Assembly: GCA_003956705.1 (NCBI GenBank)
Contig: QZCP01000027.1
Location: forward strand, 102,640 to 166,639
Direction of reading: 5' to 3'
DNA length: 64,000 bases
DNA from: Brevipalpus yothersi
Lineage: Eukaryota; Arthropoda; Arachnida; Trombidiformes; Tenuipalpidae
Of this stretch, positions 10,429-21,452 are shown piece after piece. Position 1 is the stretch's first letter, and each line of letters opens with the position of its first letter. The notes beneath the pieces are model-generated. The model was given only the letters and a program-made list of their open reading frames with translations. It was not told the origin of the DNA and searched no databases. The position numbers were made by a program, and so were the translations under genes.

Positions 10429-13400
10429 GAGCGAATTTTTGTATGTCAAGAGAGTGAGAAAGCGAAAAAGATGAAAAAATGTAAGATGATATTAGATGAA
10501 AGAGTAAACGATGATAAATGGAAGGACTGTGATGATGATAGCAAAAAAGAAGCATAATAACAAGCATCAGACAGACACTCTCACAGATACACCTAAGAGT
10601 AATGTAAACAGAGGACTGTAAGTGGAGAAAGATAAAAGAGAGAGAGAGAGAGAGATGAAGATAAAGATGATGGAGATAAGTCGACATGTGAGATGAGGTC
10701 TCATTCTCCTCACTTTCACCTTCCATCTCTTATTGTATTCACTTCTTCTTTTTCTTTTAACACTATTTCTCTCTCTCTCTCAATCTAATATATATATTGT
10801 ATTTCCATTCAGTGATGGATAAGAATTTCGAATTGCCTGTGACGAAAAAATTTTTTCTGACTCTCGAAACGTTCAAGAACTTTGAGTACGAGTTTTCATA
10901 TTTCAAACCAATTTTCTTGCTTATCATCTCCATTCTCTGTCTGTGTATGTGTGTATCTGAACAGAAGTGAATCGAAATCATCATCATTTTTTTTGTTGGG
11001 AATCAAATTTCCATGGCACATTCTTGCATTTCAAATTAACTAGTGAATTTGAATAGGCTGAATAAAGTGGGTGAAAATAAGTAAAGAGAGAATAAAATGA
11101 TGAGATCAAAGGAAAAAGAAGATGAGAAAAAGAGAGAAAGTGAATTATTTTCTCTCTTTCTTTCCTCTCTTTCTCCAATGAATGGGTGTAAAATGGAGGA
11201 TAAAGATAGAGATGAAGATGAAGATGAAAATAATTCACAGAGAGATTGACGGAAAAAAGTGTAAGAGAAAGAAAAACAAAGAATTGAGAAAATGAGAATT
11301 AAAGTGAATGAATTTATCGTAGATTAAAGGAGGGAAAGAAAAATGATTATAATAATGAGTGTTATTTTTAGCTACTTATTTTGTGTTCATTTTATCGAAC
11401 CATAATCAGCCTCATGAGTTCTGACAGCTAAATCGAAAAATATTTACACACACACATTTACAAAAGTATTCAAATGAAGGAGAAGAAGAAGTAAAAGGGT
11501 TAAATAGAGTGATAATGAAGTGATTAGACCACTGAATTGTGCTGTTACTTTTTTTCCACCATGTTTTGTGTGGAAAGTGAAGAAAGAAAGAGAATTTAAA
11601 TGACTGAAAAATAATCGACCAAAAACACATACTTTCACTTGAGCCACTTGAAATGTTTCTTTTTTTTGATAAAAATATAAACATTCACATTCTTATTCTC
11701 TCATCAAGATGCTTCCACACAGCCATCATCATCATTTCTATTACCACGATTATCGTTCCAGTTTGGGAAACAAGAATTTTGGTTACATTTGTACAATCAG
11801 TTAACAGTTTGCTCTCCTCAGATTGAATCAGATGAGAATACTGGATGAGAGTGAGAGAGAGAGAGAGGTAGAAGAATACTGGATAAGTATGAGAGCAAGA
11901 GGAATAAGAATGGAAAGATGAGGAAGAAGAACAAGATGATGAGAAGATCCAGTTCACTTTTAGCAATGGTCAAACAAAGAGGCCATTAATCTTCTTCAAA
12001 ATTTTTCAAGATCTTGATCACATCTCATCTCATCTTTTACAATCTTTCTCTTTCTCTTTCTCTCTCTCATCCGCATTCTCTGGCTTTTTTCCACCAGCTA
12101 TCCTTCTATCTACACTACACATTTCAAAATCACATTCCTTTTTTGTCTGTCCTCTTTTCTAATCTTAGTAAATACAATGTGTTATACTTATTGCCTCAAT
12201 TTTGTCATCTTCACTTGCCCAGCACTCTTCGACAATCCATAGACACTTGACAGCTCCTCTACTCTTCATCTCTTATCTTGAGAGAGAGAACGAAAATTCT
12301 TAAGTTTTTTTTCATCATCTTTTTTCCATCTTCCTCTTTCTCATCCTCAACTCACCCATCATCCATTCCATCCTCCCCCATCTTCGATATTATCTTATCA
12401 TTTTTCTCACATGGTACTGCTGTTGTTGTAGAGCAACTTTCTTTCCAAAATGATTCTTTTTTTCTTTCGCTCATTTTTTCTCGATTCTTGATTCTTGTCC
12501 CAGTTGATTTTGCCCTTCTCTTTCCCCTGATTTTCACGGTGGAAACATGTAGCAGAGAAAATCTTGTAAAATCAGTGTAATAAATGAATTGAATTTAAAG
12601 AATACAAGATAGTAGATACAAGCTAAATACAAGCCAAAAGCGGATGAAAAAAATGAGATTTTCTCTCTTTTTTTCGATGAGAAAGATGGTCAATTCGTAT
12701 TCACAAAACGGCATCTAAGCATCACAAGTTAAGATAAAGAGTCAGAATTCAGTATCAAGAGGAAGAGAAAAACTTTTTTAATCTGAGAAAAGAATGTGGT
12801 AAACGTTAAGTGGATGATAGCAGCAAAACTGACAGAAAATAGATGCCCTCCAATTCTTGGCCCTCTTATAAAAAAAAGCTTGCATGTCATTGATTTTTGG
12901 GTGATTATGAAACGAATGCCCCAAGCTTTTCTCAATCCAATATCATGATCGTGATCTTTTGCCCAAAGTGGTCTTTATTTCTCTTCTCTTCTCTCTCTAT
13001 TCCATGTTTGATATAAAGACCACTCTTGTGGTATTCATTCCTACTGTTTTCATTCTTCTTCTTCTTCTCTCTCTTCCCCCAAAACGTATATGTATTGTAA
13101 GCAATCCTGATTTGAATGGTAAATGATTCCGATGAATCAGCTTCACATATGACCGGCGAACGGTTCCCGATGCATTATTCTTGCTCTCTCCCATCATCAT
13201 CCTTCTTCTTTCTCCCAGCATCCTCATCTTTCACATCCTTTCAATTTTGGGTAGTCCATCTATCTGGATGTGACATGTCGTGTGCGCGCTACACTCGAAG
13301 ATCGATTTGTTGATTTTTTTTGGCTTAACAACTTTCACAATTTATTCTCAAAATACAGCATCCAAGCATCATCATTTTACCGATCAACAATGTATGCTGT

Positions 13401-14121
13401 CTTATTTGGATTGGGAATAGAAACTGATTTATGAAAGAATTTGGAATATTTGACTATTTTTATCAGCCACCCATTTAACTCTTATTGAAATTGATTTTAG
13501 GCATACAAATTACATGTGACTTTGAGTAGCGGATTAATCTCTTCTCTCATGCTCATCATTTGGAAATCATCATCATTCTAGATCAAACCCAGCGAAGAAA
13601 AGCATGAGATTTAAATTTTTTCATTCTCTTTCCCACTTTTAGGCACATATTCCATTTCATTGAATACGATTACGAATAGGATGATCAAATTATGCAAAAT
13701 ATTATTCCATTCTCCTCCCACTTGAAGCACAAATATATATATATACACACACATTTGAATTTGAATATTTTTTTTTCAGATCAACATGCAATTTCGGAAA
13801 CAGTTCCAAAAACAAGGCAAACTCCGCATATTGTGACTCATTGCTCAGGCCACAAGGGATGAATCGACTCGTAAATAGCGACAATACACAAGATGAGCTG
13901 GGTGAAGATTATTGGAGTAGAATAGCGTTCCAGCATTCTGAATGGCAAGTGGGTGGCTTGGGTGAGGGGGTGAATGGATATATAAGCGAAGAATGAGAAC
14001 TTAATCGCAGTTAAGGTCCTTTCTCGAGTGGATCCACCGAATCAGAGTGAGAGTGAGAAATGGATTGGAAATGAAAAAGTGGGAGAGGAAGATGGGTGAG
14101 AAGAGAAAGAATAATAAGGAT

Positions 14122-14124
<3 letters not shown>

Positions 14125-14181
<57 letters not shown>
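14125..14181. repeat. (GA)n microsatellite
   Basis: About 57 bp GA tract, complementary to the CT tract that starts 280 bp downstream. Confidence 0.98.
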
Positions 14182-14183
<2 letters not shown>

Positions 14184-14457
14184 AAAGATACATGAATGAT
14201 TGGATTACTGAATTTATTTTCTGTCTTCTTCTTCTTCACATCACGCTTTATCCTCCTCTCATCCTGATCCTATTGCTCAAATCTTCTCTCTCTCTCTCTC
14301 TCCCTTTTCCTTTCTCTCTTCTTCTCTTCCCGAAAAGCCCATCGCATCTTGGCCCAACCACAGAGTGAAATGCCAAAGGAATTTTGGGCATGAAATAGCC
14401 AGGAATTTAACCAAAAATTTATACCCTCAAAAAGCTACTCTCTCACACGAAGAGAGG

Positions 14458-14461
<4 letters not shown>

Positions 14462-14505
<44 letters not shown>

Positions 14506-14553
14506 NNNNNNNNNNNNNNNNNNNNNNNNNNNNNNNNNNNNNNNNNNNNNNNN

Positions 14554-14616
<63 letters not shown>
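14462..14616. repeat. (CT)n microsatellite containing an assembly gap
   Basis: CT repeat on both sides of 48 N (14506-14553). The 48 N may be a placeholder, so the true length of the tract is unknown. Confidence 0.98.
14506..14553. other. Run of 48 N (assembly gap)
   Basis: Undetermined bases inside a (CT)n tract. The flanks are pure CT, so the missing sequence is probably more of the same. Confidence 0.99.
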
Positions 14617-14799
14617 AATGTCAGCCCTCAATGAACCGAAATACTAGAAAAAGAGAGAAAGAGAGATCGAGGGAGAGGCTGATAGGGAGCAGTAAGAGAG
14701 AATAGAGAGAGAACGAAAAATACAGAGAATCTTTCTACTCTCTCTTCACTCCTTTGGCATTTGTAATAAAGTCATTAAAAGTAAAGGAAAGCCCACCAG

Positions 14800-14802
<3 letters not shown>

Positions 14803-14861
<59 letters not shown>
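14803..14861. repeat. (GA)n microsatellite
   Basis: About 59 bp GA tract, 186 bp downstream of the gapped CT tract and complementary to it on the same strand. Confidence 0.98.
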
Positions 14862-14863
<2 letters not shown>

Positions 14864-17231
14864 AAATAAGGTAAACGTGAGGCAATCAGTATGAATTGAA
14901 TATTCATGAAGAGACCGGCTCATCTTTGAAAAATAATGGATGAAAAAGAAAGAAGAGAGAGAGAGAAAGGGAGTCGGTGGCATCCAAAAAAAGAGGAGGA
15001 TATGCACAGGATAGAAGATGTTTATAAGTTTTTCTCTCTCTCTCTCTTACTCCAGCTTTTCTTCTTGTTCTCTCTTCTTATTGAAGCATGTTGGGCCCGC
15101 TGACTGGGAGGTTTTTGGGCCTGAGCGAAGCACGTAAAATTGAGCATCTCGGCCTCACATATGAGCAGCAAGGTTACTTTTGCTGTTCTCTTTCTCTCTT
15201 GTACTAGACGATGTCTAGTAGAAGATCACTTGTTTTTGCTCTCATGTATACACTTATTTCTCTTCCTCTCAATGCTTTGAATACATATACACGATGAATT
15301 GGGCCGACAGAAGGTTTCCATGAACCTTAAGAGGAGAGGTTCGGTAGATTAATATTGAATGAATGAATTTTTTTTCCTTCTCTCTCTCTCTGCTTCTCAG
15401 CCGGTGGTTGGTCAACCTCTGAGAGAAAGGAAGAAAGAAAGAGAGAGATTGGTCATCTTGATTGGCCCAAAAGGAAACAGCTCACTGGGAGAGAATATGA
15501 GTGGGAGAGAAAGATCATTTGAAAAATTTTGGAGACTGAGGAACGTGAACAACATGGTATGAGAATATGTATTCCGAAGCTTGTCTCAGGCCATACATTG
15601 GATCCGGTGTATTTGGTATGGCCTTCTTTTTCGGGCTGATGGTGAAGTTGAAGTTTAAAGAGAGGAAGAGAATAGAAATTAACAATTGTTCATTAATTAT
15701 AAATTTTTTCCTTTTCTCGTACGCTTTTCTCTATCTCTATGAAGTTTGCGCTTAAGCTTTGCTCTTTGGTTGGGGCAAAAGCAAAACAAAATTGAATTCT
15801 GGAACGAAGCGGGTAAATCAATTTGTCCACATGCCCACATGGTATCGGAGAAGAGAAAGTATTCCATGCCGATTTTTCGTCAACAACAAAATTTTCTGCC
15901 TGGCTTCAGGGCCGATGTGTTCTTGTGGCCAGTAACTTACATAAGAAGACGTTCCTTGGAACTTTTTTTATCTCTTCTCTTTGGCTGTAAGCAATTCAAT
16001 TGGATTCATGCTCACCAAAGCAATCACAGCAATCCGATAGATCTGATCTTGTGTGTGTGACCAAAACATTCTCACCGTGAAAACTCGATTAATCACAACA
16101 TGAAATTTTGTTTGACAGTGTGGGAGATTGGTAAAAGGGAATATCATCTCATATTGCTTATAAAAATGGCCAACAACATCTATCGTTTAAAGAGTAAAAA
16201 TATTACATTCACCTTAATGTTGGTGTCATCTTTTTGCCCACAGGTGATGATAGAGCATTGGATCGAGATGATATTGTTCATTGATCGATGCTGACTTACT
16301 ATCGCTCTTCCTCTCTCGCTTCCTCTCTCATTGCCCAAATGGATCATCTTTTTTGCCTTTCTCAGAGAGAAAAATCACAAGAAATCACCTCAAGCTACCA
16401 TTTTCAATTTCATGATATGGTGCCAGATAAAATGGAAAGGTAGAGCGAGAGAGAGAGAGAGTAGATAATTCTTCTTCCATCTTACTAAATGAGAAAGAAG
16501 ATGAAAAAGATCTTCCATCATTTTTACTCTTGGTGGCTTTGATTACTTTGATTTTCCAAAAACTTTGCAACTTTTTTGCTCTCTCTCTCTCTCCATCTCT
16601 ATCTGATCTACAGTAGCAAATATCCAATAGAATATGTCAAATCTGATAAGATGAGCTGTAATTATTGATGTCTCCCGAGGTATAGTTTAACATGAATTGA
16701 GCAAATTGATTTTTGTTTCTTCTTCCATATCGAAGACATAGGCCCATATCTTGAAGTAGTAAAGCTGTTTGCTCGATCCAGTGGAAAAAAGAGAGAGGAA
16801 GAGAGAGATAATCCCGAAACAAATTTGGTCCCAGTAACAGCAGTGATTCTTAAATGTTTCAGATTGAATGCACAAGTTGTTACACAATCCGTTTATCGAG
16901 TGCACACATAGCATCAGTGGATACAGCTTGCATTTTGATAGGGATTCAATATTGTTCATGATGCGGGAAGAGAGAGAGAGCGAATGATGAAGATGAATCG
17001 AAAGGGTCGAAATATTAATATATATAATATCACAAGCAGTCCAGGCACACCATTATCAAAAGCCGATTGGGCCATGTCCATAATCACGGAAACGGCAAAT
17101 TGGCCATGCATTGTGGACGCTTTCGTTTCTCTCCTCTGTAGTATGGCCATTATTTTTGGGCTTATTTTCTCCATCTTGATAATTTTTGCCTACACCATCG
17201 AATCATCCACACCATATACATGTATGTGGAG

Positions 17232-17234
<3 letters not shown>
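14862..17234. other. Less repetitive stretch without an assignable gene
   Basis: GC-richer islands occur at about 15090-15170, 15780-16060 and 16090-16290. Each gives protein-like frames: an ATG frame MLGPLTGRFLGLSEARKIEH at 15088, and a block after the acceptor TTGCCCACAG at 16243. In every case more than one frame or strand is open, so I did not call exons. A hydrophobic frame (SMAIIFGLIFSILIIFAYTI) lies at 17140-17200. Confidence 0.5.

Positions 17235-17283
<49 letters not shown>
17235..17283. repeat. (GA)n microsatellite
   Basis: About 49 bp of GA repeat, right after an ORF fragment (16984-17234) that I did not accept as a gene. Confidence 0.98.
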
Positions 17284-17285
<2 letters not shown>

Positions 17286-17579
17286 CTCAATTCACGCACA
17301 ACTTGAGGCCAAATTCATAGTGTTTCGCATGGCCAATTCAAGCGGCCACTTCGAATTCATGTATATGTCTACCAATTGCCAATGACCAATGGCCACTGGA
17401 CATGGTCATAAGATGTGAACATGGACCATACAGTGAGAGGGCAAAACGCTTGAATATCATAATCGATAGCTTGATTCGGATGGCTCGGTATTCGAAGCAT
17501 TGGAGGCCAAATTAGTGATCCAAAATACCGCAAGAACATGAGATGAGACAAAGAGAGGAGCTGGAAATGGTCCATCTCT

Positions 17580-17604
17580 CCATTCATCCATCCATCCATC
17601 CATC
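17580..17604. repeat. (CATC)n tetranucleotide repeat
   Basis: About six CATC units adjoining a GA tract. Confidence 0.93.
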
Positions 17605-17614
17605 GAGAGGAGGA

Positions 17615-17618
<4 letters not shown>

Positions 17619-17679
<61 letters not shown>
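17619..17679. repeat. (GA)n microsatellite
   Basis: About 61 bp GA tract beside the CATC repeat. Confidence 0.98.
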
Positions 17680-17682
<3 letters not shown>

Positions 17683-18572
17683 TTCTAACTGACCGCATCC
17701 GAAAAACGGCAGCCGAAAGCAAGAAAATATCGCTTTACTGGAGCCTAAATTTTTGGAATCTCACTTTCTTTCCGCTTTTGCTTCCACTTTTTCCGTTTAA
17801 ATCAGTGAAAAATCGATTCTAGTGATGCATCATTAGAATTAGATGATCCAGTGAATCTGGATCGAGAGAGAGGAAGAGGGAGGAAGGAGACGTCTGATGG
17901 CCACTTGGAGGAGACTTTTCAGGGTGGCCTTGGGATGATGATGATGATCGGGTCAGCATCCCATTTTTAGTGGAGCATTTTTTTTTGGACAAGAAGAATT
18001 CACAGAATGATGCAGTATAGTGAGCCAGTTTCCAATAGATCGCACAAATTGGGCCACTTTTTTGGAATAAAGTGAGAGAAGACCATAGAGGAATACAAAA
18101 TCATCATCAGTTGAAACAGCATGCAAGAGGAGAGAGCAAAAATTGTATTATTGAGATTTTGACCATATGTTGCTGATGTGTGTTGTGTTGGTGGTCCATG
18201 ATGTGAATGATCCATGATGCTGTGTATTTTGCTTGTGTGTGCCCTGAAGATGGGCTGATGGTGGGCATAAATACGTGGTTAAATGGTGTCCCGAATAGCC
18301 CCAAGACAAGTTGGAAGAAATAGGAAAAGGGTTTTTCTTTCTATCTCTCTCTCTTTCAATAATGTTTGTTGCTAATCAAAATATATATAAACGCAAATGA
18401 GCTTAAGCTGAGAGCATGAGAGAAGATACATGCATGCATACACATGCTAAAGAGAGAGAGAGGAACAGAATTGATCCGGTATACTTTGAAAATGGCCAGT
18501 GGAAAGAAGATGCTGAGTGTCTGGAATAATCATCATGATCATGACCATGATGAAGGTTTTTCATGTGGATGT

Positions 18573-18576
<4 letters not shown>

Positions 18577-18635
<59 letters not shown>
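18577..18635. repeat. (GA)n microsatellite
   Basis: About 59 bp GA tract. Confidence 0.98.
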
Positions 18636-18638
<3 letters not shown>

Positions 18639-19316
18639 AGAAAGAGGCTGTGAGAGAAGGGAACAAGTCGTACAGATGAAGAGTGGCTTTTTTGGGTTCC
18701 CAAAGTCGTTTTGGTGAAATTTTTTTTCCTGCTAGCCTGACGTTACAGACCAAGGTTTCCTCTTATTCACTTTTGGGCTGATTTTTTTCACAGATATCAG
18801 TGAGAAACCTCAGTGAAATCAAATGTCATTTTCATTATAATATTTTCTTCTCAATGCTTATTCACTTCACAGTATGTGTGTGTGTGTATGTGTACGGATG
18901 ATCATTCTGGATTCTTCTTATCATCGGAAAAAGATGATCATCACCATCATCATCATTCGTGATCATGATGGAAGAGGAGGGGAATTAAGAAAGATAAACT
19001 GAATAGAGAAGAAGAAGAAGAGTGAATGGAGAGAGAATATCTTCTCATGAAGATCCTTGCCTGAGGCCATGAAAAGAATGACATGAGTCGGAGCAAAAAA
19101 GAGGACTCAAAAATTGTGAATCTTTTTTCGAAACGTCTCTCTCTTTCTCTAATCCAGGGAATGGAATATATTCATGGTACATGTATTCCTTAATGTGAAT
19201 CAAGATTGTTACAGCATATAAGAGAGATGGGAGTGCTATCATCCTCAATATTATATCAAACGAAATCGGAGGCAACAAGAGCTTCTCAACTGGTTAAGAT
19301 AATCTGTGTACATGGA

Positions 19317-19340
19317 GAGGAGAGAGAGAGAGAGAGAGAG
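19317..19340. repeat. (GA)n microsatellite
   Basis: About 24 bp GA tract. Confidence 0.95.
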
Positions 19341-19695
19341 ACTATGTGGAGTAGAGATGATGAAGAAAAAGTTCAGATAATCGTATTACTTTTAACAGTT
19401 CTGTGCGACTTTTTTAATTGGAAGAGAAGGTATCAGAAGAAGAGAGAGAGAAAGAAAGACTAGAGTGGAAAAAGTATATGTATAAGTGAGAGAAGAAAAA
19501 AATTTTTCTTCCTTTTTCTTACAAAAATTTTCCTCTCTCTACTTCAAAAGTTTTCAAAAAGATTGCAGATTGAAATAAATAAGATGATAAATGAGAAAAG
19601 AAAAGGTATGCGAAAATTTTCAAGATTTTACAGATTTTTTTCTTCTTAATTCTGTCTCTCTCCACAATTCTATGCGATATTTAAGCTGCTGTGGG

Positions 19696-19697
<2 letters not shown>

Positions 19698-19730
<33 letters not shown>
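19698..19730. repeat. (AT)n microsatellite
   Basis: About 33 bp of alternating AT, the longest AT tract in the window. It is self-complementary and could extrude as a cruciform. Confidence 0.97.
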
Positions 19731-19733
<3 letters not shown>

Positions 19734-21120
19734 AATACATTTTTCACATGAAAAAAACCCTTTTTCGTCCCACTGTTAATTCAATTCTATGGGTGAGGAG
19801 TGAGGAGAGAGAGATGACGAAATTTTCTGAAGGATAAATTCTGGTGATTCAAGATTCAGGATGAAATCAGCTAGAGGTCGGTGTGATAAATTTATGAATA
19901 ATTATCATGAAGAAAAATTTTTCTTAATACCCAAAAATGCATCATCATCATAATTTTCATTTTTTTCCACCTTTCAAGCACAAAATATGAGAGGTAGAAG
20001 ACATTTTTTTCTGGAGGATGCAAAAGATGCAAGGAGAGAGAGAGGATGAAAAAAGATGATAAAAAAAATCACTTCAAATATTGATCAAATGACCATTCAC
20101 TTGGAGACGATAATCAGTATGATCAACATTTTTAAGCATCCAAGCGGGCATACACACATCAGAATCATTTACTTATGTCACATGGAAATATACTTATCAA
20201 TAGAATATGTGTATAAGAAATGGAAGAGTGTCTAAATATGTGGAAAAAAGAAGATGAAAAAAGTCAAACAGGAAAGAAAAAAATTTTCCTCTCTCTCTCT
20301 CTCATCCCATCATCATCATTTTTTTCTTCTCTCTCTCATCCTCCTCCTCCATCTTTGGATTCCATGAAAAATTATTATCATAAAAATTGAAATGATGACT
20401 CAACCCTATTCGCCATCACCACTGCCCAATGTCCCAAGTATGTGGAAAGCTGTCCAATTAGTTGGCCAATTGATTGACCCAACCGATTGAGTTGAATGAA
20501 TCATTGGCAATCAAGAGCCACGAGCAAGTGTTTCCTATTCATAACTAGTAAGCAATACGATTGATGGAATATTCTCTCTCTCTTTCTTTCTTTTTTTTGT
20601 CCAGGGGAACCAGTGATCCATCCTCCTCTACTGTCCCAGGATGGCCACAAGAAGAGCCACAAGAAGATGGAGAGAGAGAGAGAGAGCAATAGCATTTTGT
20701 GTAAAGGGCTTTAAGTAGAAGAAGAAGATGGGATGGATCCAAGGTACAAGAAGAAGCTTACACAAAGTTCAGGTAAGGCGGACACACTGGGCTATAATTA
20801 AAGATTTGAACAATCTTAAATTTTCTCTCTCTTTTTCCCAAGCAACAACAACAGCATCTCGTTTCTAGTCAGCTTGAGGCAAAAAAAAGAGAGTTCCTTC
20901 ATGAGATTCCACTCTTATTGGCCACATATCACTCAGAATTTTAGATCCAAAAAAAATTCATCTCCATTACAAATACGATTATCAAACGTCCATGTCCTTT
21001 CGGGCACAGTTTCATGGGCATCTCTCTTCAGTCTATGAGCTCGTTTGTTTCGCTATTTCTCGTCTCAACCTCAAGCTCCTCTCTGTTGTGGTCACTTTTA
21101 GCCACAGTTCTTCTTACACG

Positions 21121-21122
<2 letters not shown>

Positions 21123-21180
<58 letters not shown>
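21123..21180. repeat. (CT)n microsatellite ending in CAG
   Basis: About 58 bp CT tract running directly into CAG|GCC, a perfect acceptor shape. Confidence 0.98.
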
Positions 21181-21182
<2 letters not shown>

Positions 21183-21349
21183 GCCACTTTTGACCGAAAC
21201 GGTGATTCAATTAAGCTTGCCTTGTGTGCCGGATTGTTGAGAGGATTACTATTTGCTAAGGATCTTCAGATTGCAGGGCTCTTCTTTCTTTGCTCTTATT
21301 TTCCATCAAGTATCTCACTGAGAGAGAGAGAGCTCATCTCTCTCAAGCC

Positions 21350-21384
<35 letters not shown>

Positions 21385-21452
21385 GTCAAAGTCTCTACTC
21401 ACTTCGGACGTCCCGAGAGAAGAGAGAGAGAGAGAGAGATAACAATCACTGA
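21183..21452 (+). CDS. Candidate exon directly after a (CT)n CAG acceptor
   Basis: The 58 bp (CT)n tract ends in CAG at 21182, an ideal acceptor shape. The frame that follows reads ATFDRNGDSIKLALCAGLL, then RGLLFAKDLQIAGLFFLC, which looks protein-like for about 45 codons before entering further GA/CT repeats. It stays open to 21452. No good donor closes it, and the second half is repeat-encoded. It may be chance; no family was recognised. Confidence 0.18.
21352..21381. repeat. (CT)n microsatellite
   Basis: About 30 bp CT tract. Confidence 0.96.

Larger units (their letters stand above)
9391..14124. other. No supported gene; pyrimidine- and purine-rich intergenic DNA
   Basis: This stretch holds two CT tracts near 10.2-10.4 kb, several short GAGAGA runs and scattered TGATGA words. 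The frames on both strands are dominated by Ser/Leu or Glu/Arg from these repeats. I see no splice-bounded open block. Confidence 0.6.
17680..21122. other. No supported gene; contains AT tract and purine-rich DNA
   Basis: This stretch holds the 18.6 and 19.3 kb GA tracts and the 19.7 kb AT tract. A short ATG frame at 20395-20493 (MMTQPYSPSPLPNVPSMWKA) and a donor, TTCAG|GTAAGG, at 20770 are isolated signals that I could not combine into a gene. Confidence 0.55.

Noticed and set aside
7917..15136. Shared 11-base word CGAAGCACGTA at 7917 and 15126
   Set aside because: Hundreds of 11-base matches between positions are expected by chance in 64 kb, and the flanks do not align.
16956..17385. Protein-like frames on both strands, including a hydrophobic stretch on the plus strand
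   Set aside because: Both strands are equally open, the plus frame runs into (GA)n, and no donor or acceptor pair brackets either frame.
18000..18215. Minus-strand frame beginning MDHSHHG, reminiscent of the His/Met-rich N-terminus of Ctr copper transporters
   Set aside because: The following residues lack the Ctr membrane segments and the MxxxM and GxxxG motifs. The start comes from a CAT/TGATGG-rich stretch.
20590..20770. Candidate exon after TTTTTTTGTCCAG with donor TTCAG|GTAAGG
   Set aside because: The plus frame from the acceptor closes before the donor, and all three frames near the donor are open for only about 15 codons. The minus strand is open as well.
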